From assembly GCF_017744655.1 (NCBI RefSeq), contig NZ_JAGIAW010000001.1:1054001-1118000 (forward strand): a stretch of DNA of 64,000 bases, given 5' to 3'. How positions within the stretch are numbered: position 1 is the stretch's first letter; every line of letters begins with the position of its first letter. Source of the DNA: Devosia sp. Lineage in GTDB: Bacteria; Pseudomonadota; Alphaproteobacteria; Rhizobiales; Devosiaceae. Under the pieces are notes generated by a model. That model searched no databases. It saw nothing but the letters and a program-made list of their open reading frames with translations, and was not told where the DNA came from. Below, in pieces: positions 16,283 to 25,798 of the stretch. Made by a program: the position numbers and the translations under genes.

Positions 16283-16969
16283 TCAGTGGCGCTCGAGCAG
16301 CGCTTTCCAGAGGATGGCGCCGAGGGCGGCGCCGACCAGCGGAGCGACGATGAAAAGCCAAACCTGACCAAGGGCGCCGTTTTGCGCGAAGATAGCGGCG
16401 GCGATCGAGCGAGCCGGGTTCACCGAGGTATTGCTGACCGGGATCGAGATCAGGTGGATCAGGGTCAGGCCAAGGCCGATGGCGATGGGCGCGAAGCCGA
16501 CGGGTGCATTGCCGTGGGTCGAGCCCAGGATGATGATCAGGAAGAAGGCGGTGAGCACGACTTCGGCGATCAGCACGGAGACGAGGCCATAGCCATGGGG
16601 CGAAAGGGCATCGTAGCCGTTGGAGGCGAAGCCGCCTGCGGTGAAGCCGGCAGTGCCCGAGGCGATGACGAAAAGGACGGCGGCGCCCAGAATGCCGCCG
16701 ACGAGTTGGGCGACCCAATAGGGCACGACGTCCTTGTATTCAATGCGGCCAGCGATGGCGAGGCCAAGGGACACGGCGGGATTGAAGTGACCGCCGGAAA
16801 TGTGGCCCACGGCATAGGCCATGGTCAGCACGGTAAGGCCGAAGGCTAAAGCAACGCCGGCGTAACCGATGCCCAATTCAGGAATACCGGCAGCAAGAAC
16901 GGCCGAGCCACAGCCGCCGAATACTAGCCAGAATGTACCAAATGCTTCGGCAGATAGACGCTTTATCAT
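16283..16969 (-). CDS. aqpZ: Aquaporin Z
   Basis: A 228-residue MIP-family water channel of the inner membrane. Both NPA boxes are present, [10 protein letters not shown] (first half) and SVNPARSIA (second half), and six membrane segments can be traced from [19 protein letters not shown] onward. The selectivity-filter surroundings ([16 protein letters not shown]) fit water-selective AqpZ rather than GlpF, which would carry an aspartate after the second NPA-R. The ATG is preceded by GGGGAG at nine bases. The gene is monocistronic and ends at the shared terminator at 16248. Confidence 0.95.
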   Translation of the reverse strand: MIKRLSAEAFGTFWLVFGGCGSAVLAAGIPELGIGYAGVALAFGLTVLTMAYAVGHISGGHFNPAVSLGLAIAGRIEYKDVVPYWVAQLVGGILGAAVLFVIASGTAGFTAGGFASNGYDALSPHGYGLVSVLIAEVVLTAFFLIIILGSTHGNAPVGFAPIAIGLGLTLIHLISIPVSNTSVNPARSIAAAIFAQNGALGQVWLFIVAPLVGAALGAILWKALLERH

Positions 16970-17050
16970 ACCAAAAACTCCCCAAGCGCAGATGATTCTA
17001 CACTTGCCATCTTATGCCTAGTTTTTGGGCAGTACAGGGGGAGTAAAGAG

Positions 17051-18019
17051 CTAGACGAGCGAGACGACAACTTTGCCTATCGCGAGACCGCTGCCGAGGC
17101 GGCGGATGGCTTTTGGGGCGTCTTCGAGGGGGAAGGCGCTGTCGATGATCGGGTGGAGTTTGCCGGCGCTGCAGAGTTCGGCGAGGGCCAGGTTGTCTGT
17201 GGGGGAGACCTTGTAGACGAGGGCGCCGAGGGATTTGTCGCGGCGGAAAAGGCCGGAGAGGGCAACGCGCAGCAGGCTGTTGAAGGTGCCGCCGACGAAG
17301 AAGAAGCGGCCGCCGGGTTTTAGACAGCGGGCATAGTGGGCGGCGGGGCGGTTGGCGACGACGTCGATGATGAGGTCGTAGCTTTCGGGTGCGGCGGTGT
17401 AGTCGTCGGAGCGGTAGTCGATGAAACCGTCGGCGCCGAGGGCGAGGACGGCTTCGCGCTTTTCGGCGCGGTCGACGGCGATGATTTTTGCGCCTTTAGC
17501 CTTGGCGAGCTGAATGCCCAATGTGCCGACGCCGCCACCGGCGCCGTTGAAAAGGACGGTATGGCCGGGGCCGAGATCTTCGAATTTGTGCAGGGCTTGC
17601 AGGGCGAGGCTGCCAGCTTGCGGGAGCGCGGCGGCGTCGGTGAATGAGACGCCGTCGGGAATTTTGGCGAGGGTTTTGGCGGGGGCGCAGACATAGTCGG
17701 CAAAGCCGCCCCATTTGCCTTCGCTGAGATCGCCGAAGACGGGATCGCCGGGTTGGAAGGCGGTGACGCCCTGCCCTATGGCTTCGACCGTGCCGGCGAT
17801 ATCGGCGCCGAGGATCTTGTGGGGTGGTTTGAGGGGGCCAGAGATGCGGCCCATGGGGGTGCCGATGATCAGGTCCCAGTCCCAGGAATTGACCGAAGCA
17901 GCTTTTACGCGGACGAGGACTTCGCCCGGTTGGGGCTGCGGCCGGGGCACTTGCTCTAGCCGCAGAACCTGTTCTGGCGGGCCATACCTGTCATAGACGA
18001 GGGCCCGCATGGTAGTCAT
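17051..18019 (-). CDS. NAD(P)-dependent medium-chain dehydrogenase/reductase, quinone-oxidoreductase-like
   Basis: A 322-residue zinc-free MDR protein. The N-terminal GroES-like part (MRALVYDRYGPPEQVLRLEQVP) and the nucleotide-binding motif FNGAGGGVGTLGIQLAKAKGA followed by IDYRSDDY are typical of zeta-crystallin/quinone-oxidoreductase-type reductases. No structural-zinc cysteine cluster is seen. The start is either ATG 18019 (MTTMRA) or the ATG three codons later. It begins five bases after the enolase stop, so it is probably read from the eno transcript. Earlier in-frame sequence lies inside eno and is not coding. Substrate unknown. Confidence 0.87.
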   Translation of the reverse strand: MTTMRALVYDRYGPPEQVLRLEQVPRPQPQPGEVLVRVKAASVNSWDWDLIIGTPMGRISGPLKPPHKILGADIAGTVEAIGQGVTAFQPGDPVFGDLSEGKWGGFADYVCAPAKTLAKIPDGVSFTDAAALPQAGSLALQALHKFEDLGPGHTVLFNGAGGGVGTLGIQLAKAKGAKIIAVDRAEKREAVLALGADGFIDYRSDDYTAAPESYDLIIDVVANRPAAHYARCLKPGGRFFFVGGTFNSLLRVALSGLFRRDKSLGALVYKVSPTDNLALAELCSAGKLHPIIDSAFPLEDAPKAIRRLGSGLAIGKVVVSLV

Positions 18020-18024
18020 GGCGC

Positions 18025-20372
<2,348 letters not shown>

Positions 20373-20459
20373 GATTTTCGCTCCCGCCGCTGGTTCATGC
20401 CAGCGCCCTGTCCTAACATGTCAGGGAAGGCTGTCCAGCCTATCGATTCCGGAGGAACC

Positions 20460-20891
20460 ATGACCAAACCCCTCGTCAAGCAGGTGGCGCATACCTGTGT
20501 TTTTGCTCGCGATCTCGACGCCGTGGAGGCGTTTTACCGCGATGTCATTGGCATCAAACCGAAATTCGACTTCAAACGGGGCGAGGATCGGATCGGGTTT
20601 TATCTCGATTTTGGCAATCGGACGTTTGTGGAGGTGTTTCTCAAGGGCGAGTCGCGGTTCGAAGAGAGCAACCAGATCAATCACATCTGTTTTGAGACGG
20701 ATGATCTTGATGGGTTCATCGCCAATGCCAAGGCGCATGGGGTGGCGATTACCGAGAAGAAGCTGGGGGTGGATCACACCTGGCAGAGCTGGCTGGCGGA
20801 TCCGAGCGGGGTGAAGCTGGAGATTTTCCAGTATACGCCGGACAGCATGCAGTTTGGGCCTGATGGGGTGGTTTGCCAGGTGGACTGGTAA
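20460..20891 (+). CDS. VOC (glyoxalase/dioxygenase fold) family protein
   Basis: A 143-residue vicinal-oxygen-chelate protein of two beta-alpha-beta-beta-beta modules. Metal-ligand candidates are H in VAHTCVFARDL, E in FVEVFLKG, H in NQINHICFET and E in VKLEIFQYTP. The start at ATG 20460 was chosen because GGAGGA precedes it directly; earlier frame is antisense to the epimerase leader. VOC enzymes include glyoxalase I, ring-cleaving dioxygenases and drug-binding proteins, so the activity is undetermined. A family B repeat follows. Confidence 0.87.
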   Translation: MTKPLVKQVAHTCVFARDLDAVEAFYRDVIGIKPKFDFKRGEDRIGFYLDFGNRTFVEVFLKGESRFEESNQINHICFETDDLDGFIANAKAHGVAITEKKLGVDHTWQSWLADPSGVKLEIFQYTPDSMQFGPDGVVCQVDW

Positions 20892-20958
20892 CAGATCGCT
20901 GACGTATTATTCCACCGCGAAAGCCAGGAGAATAACGCGCATTGCGATTTCTCAATTG

Positions 20959-21033
20959 TCGTCACCACCGGGCTTGTCCCGGTGGTCCATGCGGAGGCGA
21001 GATGGATTGCCGGGACAAGCCCGGCAATGACGA
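20959..21033. repeat. Repeat family B, well-preserved copy
   Basis: Outer arms TCGTCA and TGACGA enclose a perfect nine-pair hairpin ACCACCGGG/CCCGGTGGT (loop CTTGT), a TCCAT/ATGGA pair and an eight-pair hairpin TTGCCGGG/CCCGGCAA (loop ACAAG). The arrangement can fold as a three-arm cloverleaf. It lies between the convergent VOC and rhodanese genes. Confidence 0.9.
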
Positions 21034-21052
21034 TGGGAGAAGATAGGCGCGT

Positions 21053-21460
21053 TCAGGCCGCCACTTCCTCGATCACTTCCAATTCAAATCCTTCGTCGAT
21101 CCAGCCGGTGATGCCGCCGGCCATGATCTTTACGGGACGGCCCAATTCAGCCAGGCGCAGGGCGCCGCGGGCGGCGCCGTTGCAGTGGGGGCCGGCGCAA
21201 TAGGTCACGAAGAGGGTGTCGGCCGGGTAGTTTTCCATCCTGGAGCGGATGATCTTGCCGTGCGGCAGGTTGATGGCGCCGGGGACGTGGCCGCGGGCGA
21301 ACATGGCGGGACTGCGGACGTCGAGGAGGACGAAGTCGGGCCCCTTCGAGAGGGCGTCGTGAACGTCCCAACAATCGGTTTCGAAAGCGAACTGGGCGGC
21401 AAAGTGTTCACGGGCGAGGACGCTGGGGGCGGCGGGGGTGGCGGCGACGGAAGTGGGCAT
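21053..21460 (-). CDS. Rhodanese-like domain protein
   Basis: A 135-residue single rhodanese domain. The active-site loop is YCAGPHCNGAARGALRLAELG with the nucleophilic cysteine in C-A-G-P-H-C, preceded by LLDVRSPAMFARGHVPGAINLPHGKI. Rhodaneses transfer sulfane sulfur or bind anions; physiological acceptor unknown. The start was placed at MPTSVAATPA (ATG 21458-21460) because AAGGAG lies seven bases upstream; an in-frame ATG seven codons earlier is possible. It is divergent from the FtrA-like regulator gene across 79 bases, an arrangement suggesting FtrA controls it. Confidence 0.9.
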   Translation of the reverse strand: MPTSVAATPAAPSVLAREHFAAQFAFETDCWDVHDALSKGPDFVLLDVRSPAMFARGHVPGAINLPHGKIIRSRMENYPADTLFVTYCAGPHCNGAARGALRLAELGRPVKIMAGGITGWIDEGFELEVIEEVAA

Positions 21461-21539
21461 GTGGTTCTCCTTCGTCGTCATGGATAGGTGCGCCCTGCCC
21501 GATTGAAAATTGGCGCGAATGACAATATGCGTAGATATC

Positions 21540-22511
21540 ATGCCAAACTTGACCGGTCCCCTTGTTGTCGCCCTGCTCTACGATGGGCTTTGCACGTTTG
21601 AATTCGGCATCGTGGCCGAGATCTTTGGGCTGTCGCGGCCGGAAATGGGAACCGGGTGGTATCGGTTTGCCAGTTGTGCCGTGGACGAAGGGCCGATGCG
21701 GGCGCATGGCGGGCTGACAGTGGTCGCCGATCATGGGCCGGAGATTTTGGCTAAGGCGGATGTCATTGTGGTGCCGGGGTGGAAGGGTGCGGATGCGCCG
21801 GTTCCTGAGGCGCTTGCTGAGCAGTTGCGGGCGGCGCATGCGCGGGGGGCGCGGCTGGCTTCGATCTGTTCGGGGGCGTTTGTGCTGGCGGCGACGGGGC
21901 TGCTGTCAGGCGGGACGGCGACGACGCATTGGCGCTATGCCGAGAAGCTGCGGGAGCGGTATCCGGATATTTTGGTGGATGATGCTTCGCTCTATCGCAT
22001 TCATGATCGCATCCATACCTCCGCGGGGAGCGCGGCGGGGATTGATCTGCTCATCGAAGTGGTGCGGCAGGACTTTGGGGCCGCTGCGGCCAATTCGGTG
22101 GCGCGGCGGCTGGTGATGCCGGCGCACCGGGCCGGTGGGCAGGCGCAGTTTCTGGAGCGACCGGTGGGCGTGCGGGAGGGCACGGAGATCGGGCCGCTCC
22201 TGGAGGAGGTTCGTGGGAGCCTTGAGGCCGACTGGACCGTCAAGCGGATGGCCGACGAGATGGGGATGAGCCTGCGTACTTTCCTGCGGCGGTTTGCCGA
22301 GGCGACGGGGCAATCGCCGGGGGATTGGCTGGCCGATGAGCGGGTTGGCGAGGCGAAGCGGCTTCTTACCCAGGGTAATCCGGGGATGGAGGATGTGGCG
22401 GCGGCAGTGGGCTTTGGAAGCGCGCACACGCTGCGGCATCATTTTCGGCAGAAGGTTGGGATCAGTCCGAGTGAGTATCGGGCGCGGTTTTTGGAGGATG
22501 TGGCGGGATAG
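21540..22511 (+). CDS. ftrA: FtrA/GlxA-type transcriptional regulator (DJ-1/PfpI + AraC HTH)
   Basis: A 323-residue regulator. The N-terminal DJ-1/PfpI-like domain (LVVALLYDGLCTFEFGIVAEIFG ... ASICSGAFVLAATGLL, with the nucleophile-elbow cysteine) is followed by a C-terminal AraC/XylS double helix-turn-helix (TVKRMADEMGMSLRTFLRRF ... VAAAVGFGSAHTLRHHFRQKVGISPSEYRARF). Such proteins activate or repress divergent genes. The start MPNLTGPLVV (21540) is preferred over an ATG ten codons earlier because homology begins there. Its divergent partner is the rhodanese gene. Confidence 0.87.
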   Translation: MPNLTGPLVVALLYDGLCTFEFGIVAEIFGLSRPEMGTGWYRFASCAVDEGPMRAHGGLTVVADHGPEILAKADVIVVPGWKGADAPVPEALAEQLRAAHARGARLASICSGAFVLAATGLLSGGTATTHWRYAEKLRERYPDILVDDASLYRIHDRIHTSAGSAAGIDLLIEVVRQDFGAAAANSVARRLVMPAHRAGGQAQFLERPVGVREGTEIGPLLEEVRGSLEADWTVKRMADEMGMSLRTFLRRFAEATGQSPGDWLADERVGEAKRLLTQGNPGMEDVAAAVGFGSAHTLRHHFRQKVGISPSEYRARFLEDVAG

Positions 22512-22527
22512 CGCCACCCTCCACGAT

Positions 22528-22631
22528 GTCACCCCGGCGCAGGCCGGGGCCCATCTTGAGATATCTCAGTTTATCCAACGAACGAGGCTCTCACACTGCG
22601 GGGGCTGGGCCCCGGCCTGCGCCGGGGTGAC
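22528..22631. repeat. Repeat family C: perfect 26-base inverted repeat
   Basis: GTCACCCCGGCGCAGGCC... at 22528-22553 is the exact inverse of 22606-22631. Each arm also forms its own CCCCGGC..GCCGGGG hairpin, and a GAGATATCTC palindrome lies in the 52-base interior. It fills the gap between the convergent ftrA and MFS genes. Confidence 0.9.
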
Positions 22632-22657
22632 AGCCTGTGGGTGGGAGAGCCCCGAAC

Positions 22658-23947
22658 TTACTCCGCAGTCTGGCGGATGAAGCCGAAGGCGATCAGGGTG
22701 ATCACGGCAGCGATGATCATGTAGTAGCCGACGGTGTGGAGGCCGTAGGTCGAGGCCAGCCAGGTGGCGATGTAGGGCGCAAACGAAGCGCCGAAGATGC
22801 CGCCCAGATTAAAAGTCAGCGAGGCGCCGGTGTAGCGGACGGCGGTGGGGAATGGCGCGGCGAGTGCGGTGCCGAGGGGACCATAGGTCATACCCATGAG
22901 GGCGAAGCCGATGCAGAGGAAGCCGAGGACGCCGACGACATTGCCCGAGCCCAGGAGCGGGGCGAGGATGAGGCCGAAAAGGGCGATACCGATGGAGACG
23001 CCGATCATCACGCGGCGCATGCCAAAGCGGTCGGCGAGGACGGCGGCGACGGGGATGAAAAGGCCGAAGGCGAGGACGCCGACCATCTGCAGGATGAGGA
23101 ATTCTTCGCGGCTATAGCCGAGGGTGCCCGTGCCGTAGCTCAGCGAAAAGACCGTCATGATGTAGAAGAGCACGAAGGTGGCGAGGGCAGCCATGGTGCC
23201 CAAAAGCAGGCTCAGCTTGTGGCTCTTGAAGACGTCGAAGAACGGGACTTCGACGCGTTCGGCCTTTTCGATGGCTTTGGCGAATTCCGGGGTTTCGGTG
23301 ATTTTCAGGCGGATGAAGAGGCCGAAGATGACCAGCACGGCGCTGGCAAGGAACGGCACGCGCCAGCCCCAGGACATGAACGCTTCATCGCCAAGGAAAT
23401 GGGCGAGGACCAGGAAAATGGTGGTGGCGAAGAAGAAGCCGACCGGGGCGCCGAGCTGGGGGAACATGCCGTACCAGGCGCGCTTGCCTTCAGGGGCGTT
23501 TTCGGTGGCGAGGAGGACAGCACCGCCCCATTCGCCGCCCAGACCAAGGCCCTGCCCCAGACGGCAGAGCGCGAGGAGAAGCGGCGCGAAAATGCCGATC
23601 TGCTCGTAGGTCGGGAGCGCACCGATGAGGACGGTAGAAATGCCCATGGTGAGGAGCGCAGCGACGAGGGTCGCCTTGCGGCCGACCTTGTCGCCGAAAT
23701 GGCCGAAGAAGGCGGCACCGATTGGGCGCGCGAGGAAGGCGATGGCGAAGGTGGCGAGCGAGGAGAGCAGCGCCGAATTTTCGTCGGTCGAGGGGAAGAA
23801 GAGATGCGGGAAGACGATCACCGCGGCCGTGGCATAGATGTAGAAGTCGAAGAATTCGATCGTGGTGCCGATCATGCTCGCGGCGAGAACGCGGCGGGCG
23901 GAATTCCTCGGCGCGGTGGCCGGGGACGAGATGCTTGCGGTGGTCAT
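22658..23947 (-). CDS. MFS transporter, metabolite:proton symporter (MHS) type
   Basis: A 429-residue inner-membrane transporter with about 12 predicted segments. The MHS-type N-terminal signature (ASMIGTTIEFFDFYIYATAAVIVFPHLFF), the loop-2 motif RPIGAAFFGHFGDKVGRK and the loop motif GLGLGGEWGGAVLLATENAPEGKRAW are typical of the ShiA/ProP/KgtP group. Substrates in this group are small organic acids, shikimate or osmolytes; this one cannot be assigned. It is a single gene, flanked by repeat C downstream and repeat D upstream, hinting at an accessory insertion point, although base composition resembles the neighbours. Confidence 0.92.
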   Translation of the reverse strand: MTTASISSPATAPRNSARRVLAASMIGTTIEFFDFYIYATAAVIVFPHLFFPSTDENSALLSSLATFAIAFLARPIGAAFFGHFGDKVGRKATLVAALLTMGISTVLIGALPTYEQIGIFAPLLLALCRLGQGLGLGGEWGGAVLLATENAPEGKRAWYGMFPQLGAPVGFFFATTIFLVLAHFLGDEAFMSWGWRVPFLASAVLVIFGLFIRLKITETPEFAKAIEKAERVEVPFFDVFKSHKLSLLLGTMAALATFVLFYIMTVFSLSYGTGTLGYSREEFLILQMVGVLAFGLFIPVAAVLADRFGMRRVMIGVSIGIALFGLILAPLLGSGNVVGVLGFLCIGFALMGMTYGPLGTALAAPFPTAVRYTGASLTFNLGGIFGASFAPYIATWLASTYGLHTVGYYMIIAAVITLIAFGFIRQTAE

Positions 23948-24096
23948 GGTAGTCCGGGATGGTTCTTTTGCAATTTAGGCGCGGAGATAGCGCGCCTCCA
24001 TCCCGATAGTCCGCGCCATAGCCAACGATTGGGTTGGGGAGTACCGTAGAGTACGGTTAAGGGCAAGGGGTACTTGCAGGGGATTTGGTGATTGCC

Positions 24097-24216
24097 GTCA
24101 CCCCCTCCTAGCCTCCCCCATCAAGGGGGAGGTACCGGCCGGTGGTGGAGACAACATCGCGCCAAAAGAGTGGAGCGGCACCTCCCCCTTGATGGGGGAG
24201 GCTAGGAGGGGGTGAC
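24097..24216. repeat. Repeat family D: perfect 37-base inverted repeat (MITE-like)
   Basis: Bases 24097-24133 are the exact inverse complement of 24180-24216, enclosing 46 bases. Each arm contains a nested hairpin CTCCCCC/GGGGGAG around ATCAA. There is no open frame inside. The size and perfect terminal repeats resemble a miniature inverted-repeat element. It lies between the MFS promoter side and the DUF4169 stop; 23948-24096 shows nothing else I can name. Confidence 0.88.
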
Positions 24217-24229
24217 CAGGCGACACCCT

Positions 24230-24406
24230 TCAATCTTCGAGTTTGTGCCCGTCGAGGTGTTTTTCGGCGCTGGATTTCTCGGCGGCGTCCTTGAGCTTTT
24301 CGCCTTTGGTGCGGCCGAATTTCAGGCGGTTGGCTTCGGCCGCGGCTTCCTTTTCGGTGCGGGCCTTGGCCTTGCGGACTTTCGACAGGGAGATGATTTC
24401 TGCCAT
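24230..24406 (-). CDS. DUF4169 family small protein
   Basis: A 58-residue, lysine- and alanine-rich helical protein: MAEIISLSKVRKAKARTEKE at the N terminus, a central NRLKFGRTKGEK and a C-terminal KHLDGHKLED. This matches the DUF4169 pattern (MAEIINLR..RKAKAR..KE, FGRTK.EK, HLDGH) found almost only in alphaproteobacteria. Function unknown. It begins nine bases after the HxlR gene stop, with CTAGGAGCG just upstream as ribosome-binding site, so it probably shares that transcript. It is short enough to escape standard gene callers. Confidence 0.85.
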   Translation of the reverse strand: MAEIISLSKVRKAKARTEKEAAAEANRLKFGRTKGEKLKDAAEKSSAEKHLDGHKLED

Positions 24407-24415
24407 TTGACGCTC

Positions 24416-24787
24416 CTAGGCGGTCTCGTCGACTCCGGCATCATACTTCGCCTGGGCCGAGAGTACGCTATCGATATTGTCCTGCGCCCAGAGGGAAACG
24501 GCGGCCATTTTTTCGGCGAGGCTGTGGCCCAGGGGCGTGACGGAATATTCTACCGTAACCGGCACTGTGGCGAAGGCACGGCGGGAGACGAGGCCATCGC
24601 GCTCGAGTTGTTTCAGGGTCTGGGAGAGCATCTTTTGCGAGATGCCTTCGACGATGCGGCGGATCTGGTTGAAACGCAGCGGGCCGTCGACGAGTTTCCA
24701 GAGGATCAGGGCCGTCCACTTGTCGGCGATGTGGTCGAGGACAAGCCGCGTGGGGCAGTCTTTTTCGTAGACGTTTGGAATTCTCAT
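24416..24787 (-). CDS. HxlR-family winged-helix transcriptional regulator
   Basis: A 123-residue MarR/HxlR-type repressor. The N-terminal DCPTRLVLDHIADKWTALILWKLVDGPLRFNQIRR contains the conserved cysteine of redox-sensing HxlR proteins (C11), and the recognition part GISQKMLSQTLKQLERDGLVSRRAF is intact. Start at ATG 24785-24787 (MRIPNVYEKDCP); upstream frame is noncoding. It is divergent from an NmrA-type reductase, the same arrangement as ytfH/ytfG (qorR/qorB-like) in other bacteria, suggesting quinone or electrophile sensing. DUF4169 follows. Confidence 0.9.
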   Translation of the reverse strand: MRIPNVYEKDCPTRLVLDHIADKWTALILWKLVDGPLRFNQIRRIVEGISQKMLSQTLKQLERDGLVSRRAFATVPVTVEYSVTPLGHSLAEKMAAVSLWAQDNIDSVLSAQAKYDAGVDETA

Positions 24788-24837
24788 GGCGGGGCCCGGT
24801 TTCTGCGGGGTGACCTTATCACCCGGTAGTGCCTTCT

Positions 24838-24904
24838 TACTAGCTTTCCAGAATTGGTTTAAGTGCAATTTCACTCGCTAGTTTCGTTTGGGTACTAGCT
24901 ACAA
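24838..24904. promoter_or_regulatory. Candidate HxlR operator repeats
   Basis: Three CTAG-centred motifs (TTACTAGCTT near 24838, CGCTAGTTTC near 24874, GTACTAGCTA near 24891) lie in the 131-base divergent gap between the HxlR and NmrA-type genes. CTAG is rare in such genomes, so three copies in about 65 bases are notable. They are plausible repressor sites; no promoter hexamers stand out clearly. Confidence 0.4.
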
Positions 24905-24918
24905 TGTGGAGAGCACAA

Positions 24919-25767
24919 ATGAGCAAAGAGATTTTGGTGATCGGTGGGACCGGCAATGTCGGCGCGGCGCTGGTGCAGGAACTGGTGGCGAAGGGAGAGA
25001 CGGTGCGTGTGGGGACGCGGCGGCCGGAGAAGGTTTCGGTTGCAGGGGCCAAGGCGGTGCTCGTCGATCTCGACAGGCCGGAGACGCTGGGACCGGCGCT
25101 GGAGGGCGTCAATCGGCTGTTCGTGCTGGCGCCCGCTGGTGAGGCGGATCATGTGCGGCTGCTGGCGCCGGTGGTGGATGCGGCGGCGGAGCGCGGCGTG
25201 AAGGTCGTGTTGCAGACGGCGATCGGCGTTGAAGCGGATGACAATATTCCGTTCCGGCAGGTGGAGCTGCGGCTCGAAAAGTCGGGGGTGCCCTATGTGA
25301 TCCTGCGGCCGAACTGGTTCTCGGACAATTTCGAGAGCTATTGGGGGCACGATGTGCTGGCGGGCGAAATCCGCGTGCCGGCGGGGGAAGGTAAGTCGAG
25401 CTTTATCGATAGCCGGGATATTGCTGCGGCGGCCGCGGCGGCGTTGACGACGGACAAGTTCGATGGTCAGGCATTTGCGCTGACGGGACCAGAGGCGCTG
25501 AGCTATGGCGAGGCGGCGGAACTGATTTCAAAGGCGGCAGGGCGGACTGTCGGATACCGGTCGGTGTATGATGCGGTGTTCGTCCCTGCCCTCGTTTCGG
25601 CGGGGCTGACGCAGGACTATGCTCAGATGCTGGCGGCGATTTTCTATCCGGTGCGCGAGGGCTGGACGGCGCCGACCACTGACGCCGTGGAAAAGCTGAC
25701 GGGGAAGAAGCCGCGGACGCTGGCGGCTTATATCAGTGAGAATGCTGCGAAGTTCATTCCGGCGTGA
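24919..25767 (+). CDS. NmrA-family NAD(P)-binding oxidoreductase (QorB/YtfG-like)
   Basis: A 282-residue atypical short-chain dehydrogenase. The Rossmann motif GGTGNVGAALVQEL (8-21) is intact; the downstream VGTRRPEKV segment could set cofactor phosphate binding. LRPNWFSDNF and FIDSRDIAAAAAAAL are typical of NmrA/HSCARG and quinone oxidoreductase 2 proteins. ATG 24919 is preferred over the upstream in-frame start because homology begins at MSKEILVIGG. It is divergent from the HxlR regulator, presumably its repressor. A perfect palindromic terminator follows at 25771. Confidence 0.88.
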   Translation: MSKEILVIGGTGNVGAALVQELVAKGETVRVGTRRPEKVSVAGAKAVLVDLDRPETLGPALEGVNRLFVLAPAGEADHVRLLAPVVDAAAERGVKVVLQTAIGVEADDNIPFRQVELRLEKSGVPYVILRPNWFSDNFESYWGHDVLAGEIRVPAGEGKSSFIDSRDIAAAAAAALTTDKFDGQAFALTGPEALSYGEAAELISKAAGRTVGYRSVYDAVFVPALVSAGLTQDYAQMLAAIFYPVREGWTAPTTDAVEKLTGKKPRTLAAYISENAAKFIPA

Positions 25768-25770
25768 TGA

Positions 25771-25794
25771 AGGGCTCCCGCGGGAGCCCTTTTG
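25771..25794. terminator. Intrinsic terminator
   Basis: AGGGCTCCCGCGGGAGCCCT is a perfect 20-base palindrome followed by TTTGCTTTT on the plus strand. It ends the NmrA-type gene and may also serve the convergent EEP gene. Confidence 0.85.
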
Positions 25795-25798
25795 CTTT

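Noticed and set aside
22637..24049. Long plus-strand frame antisense to the MHS transporter
   Set aside because: Product is almost only D, E, G, H and A, the typical shadow of a membrane-protein gene read backwards.
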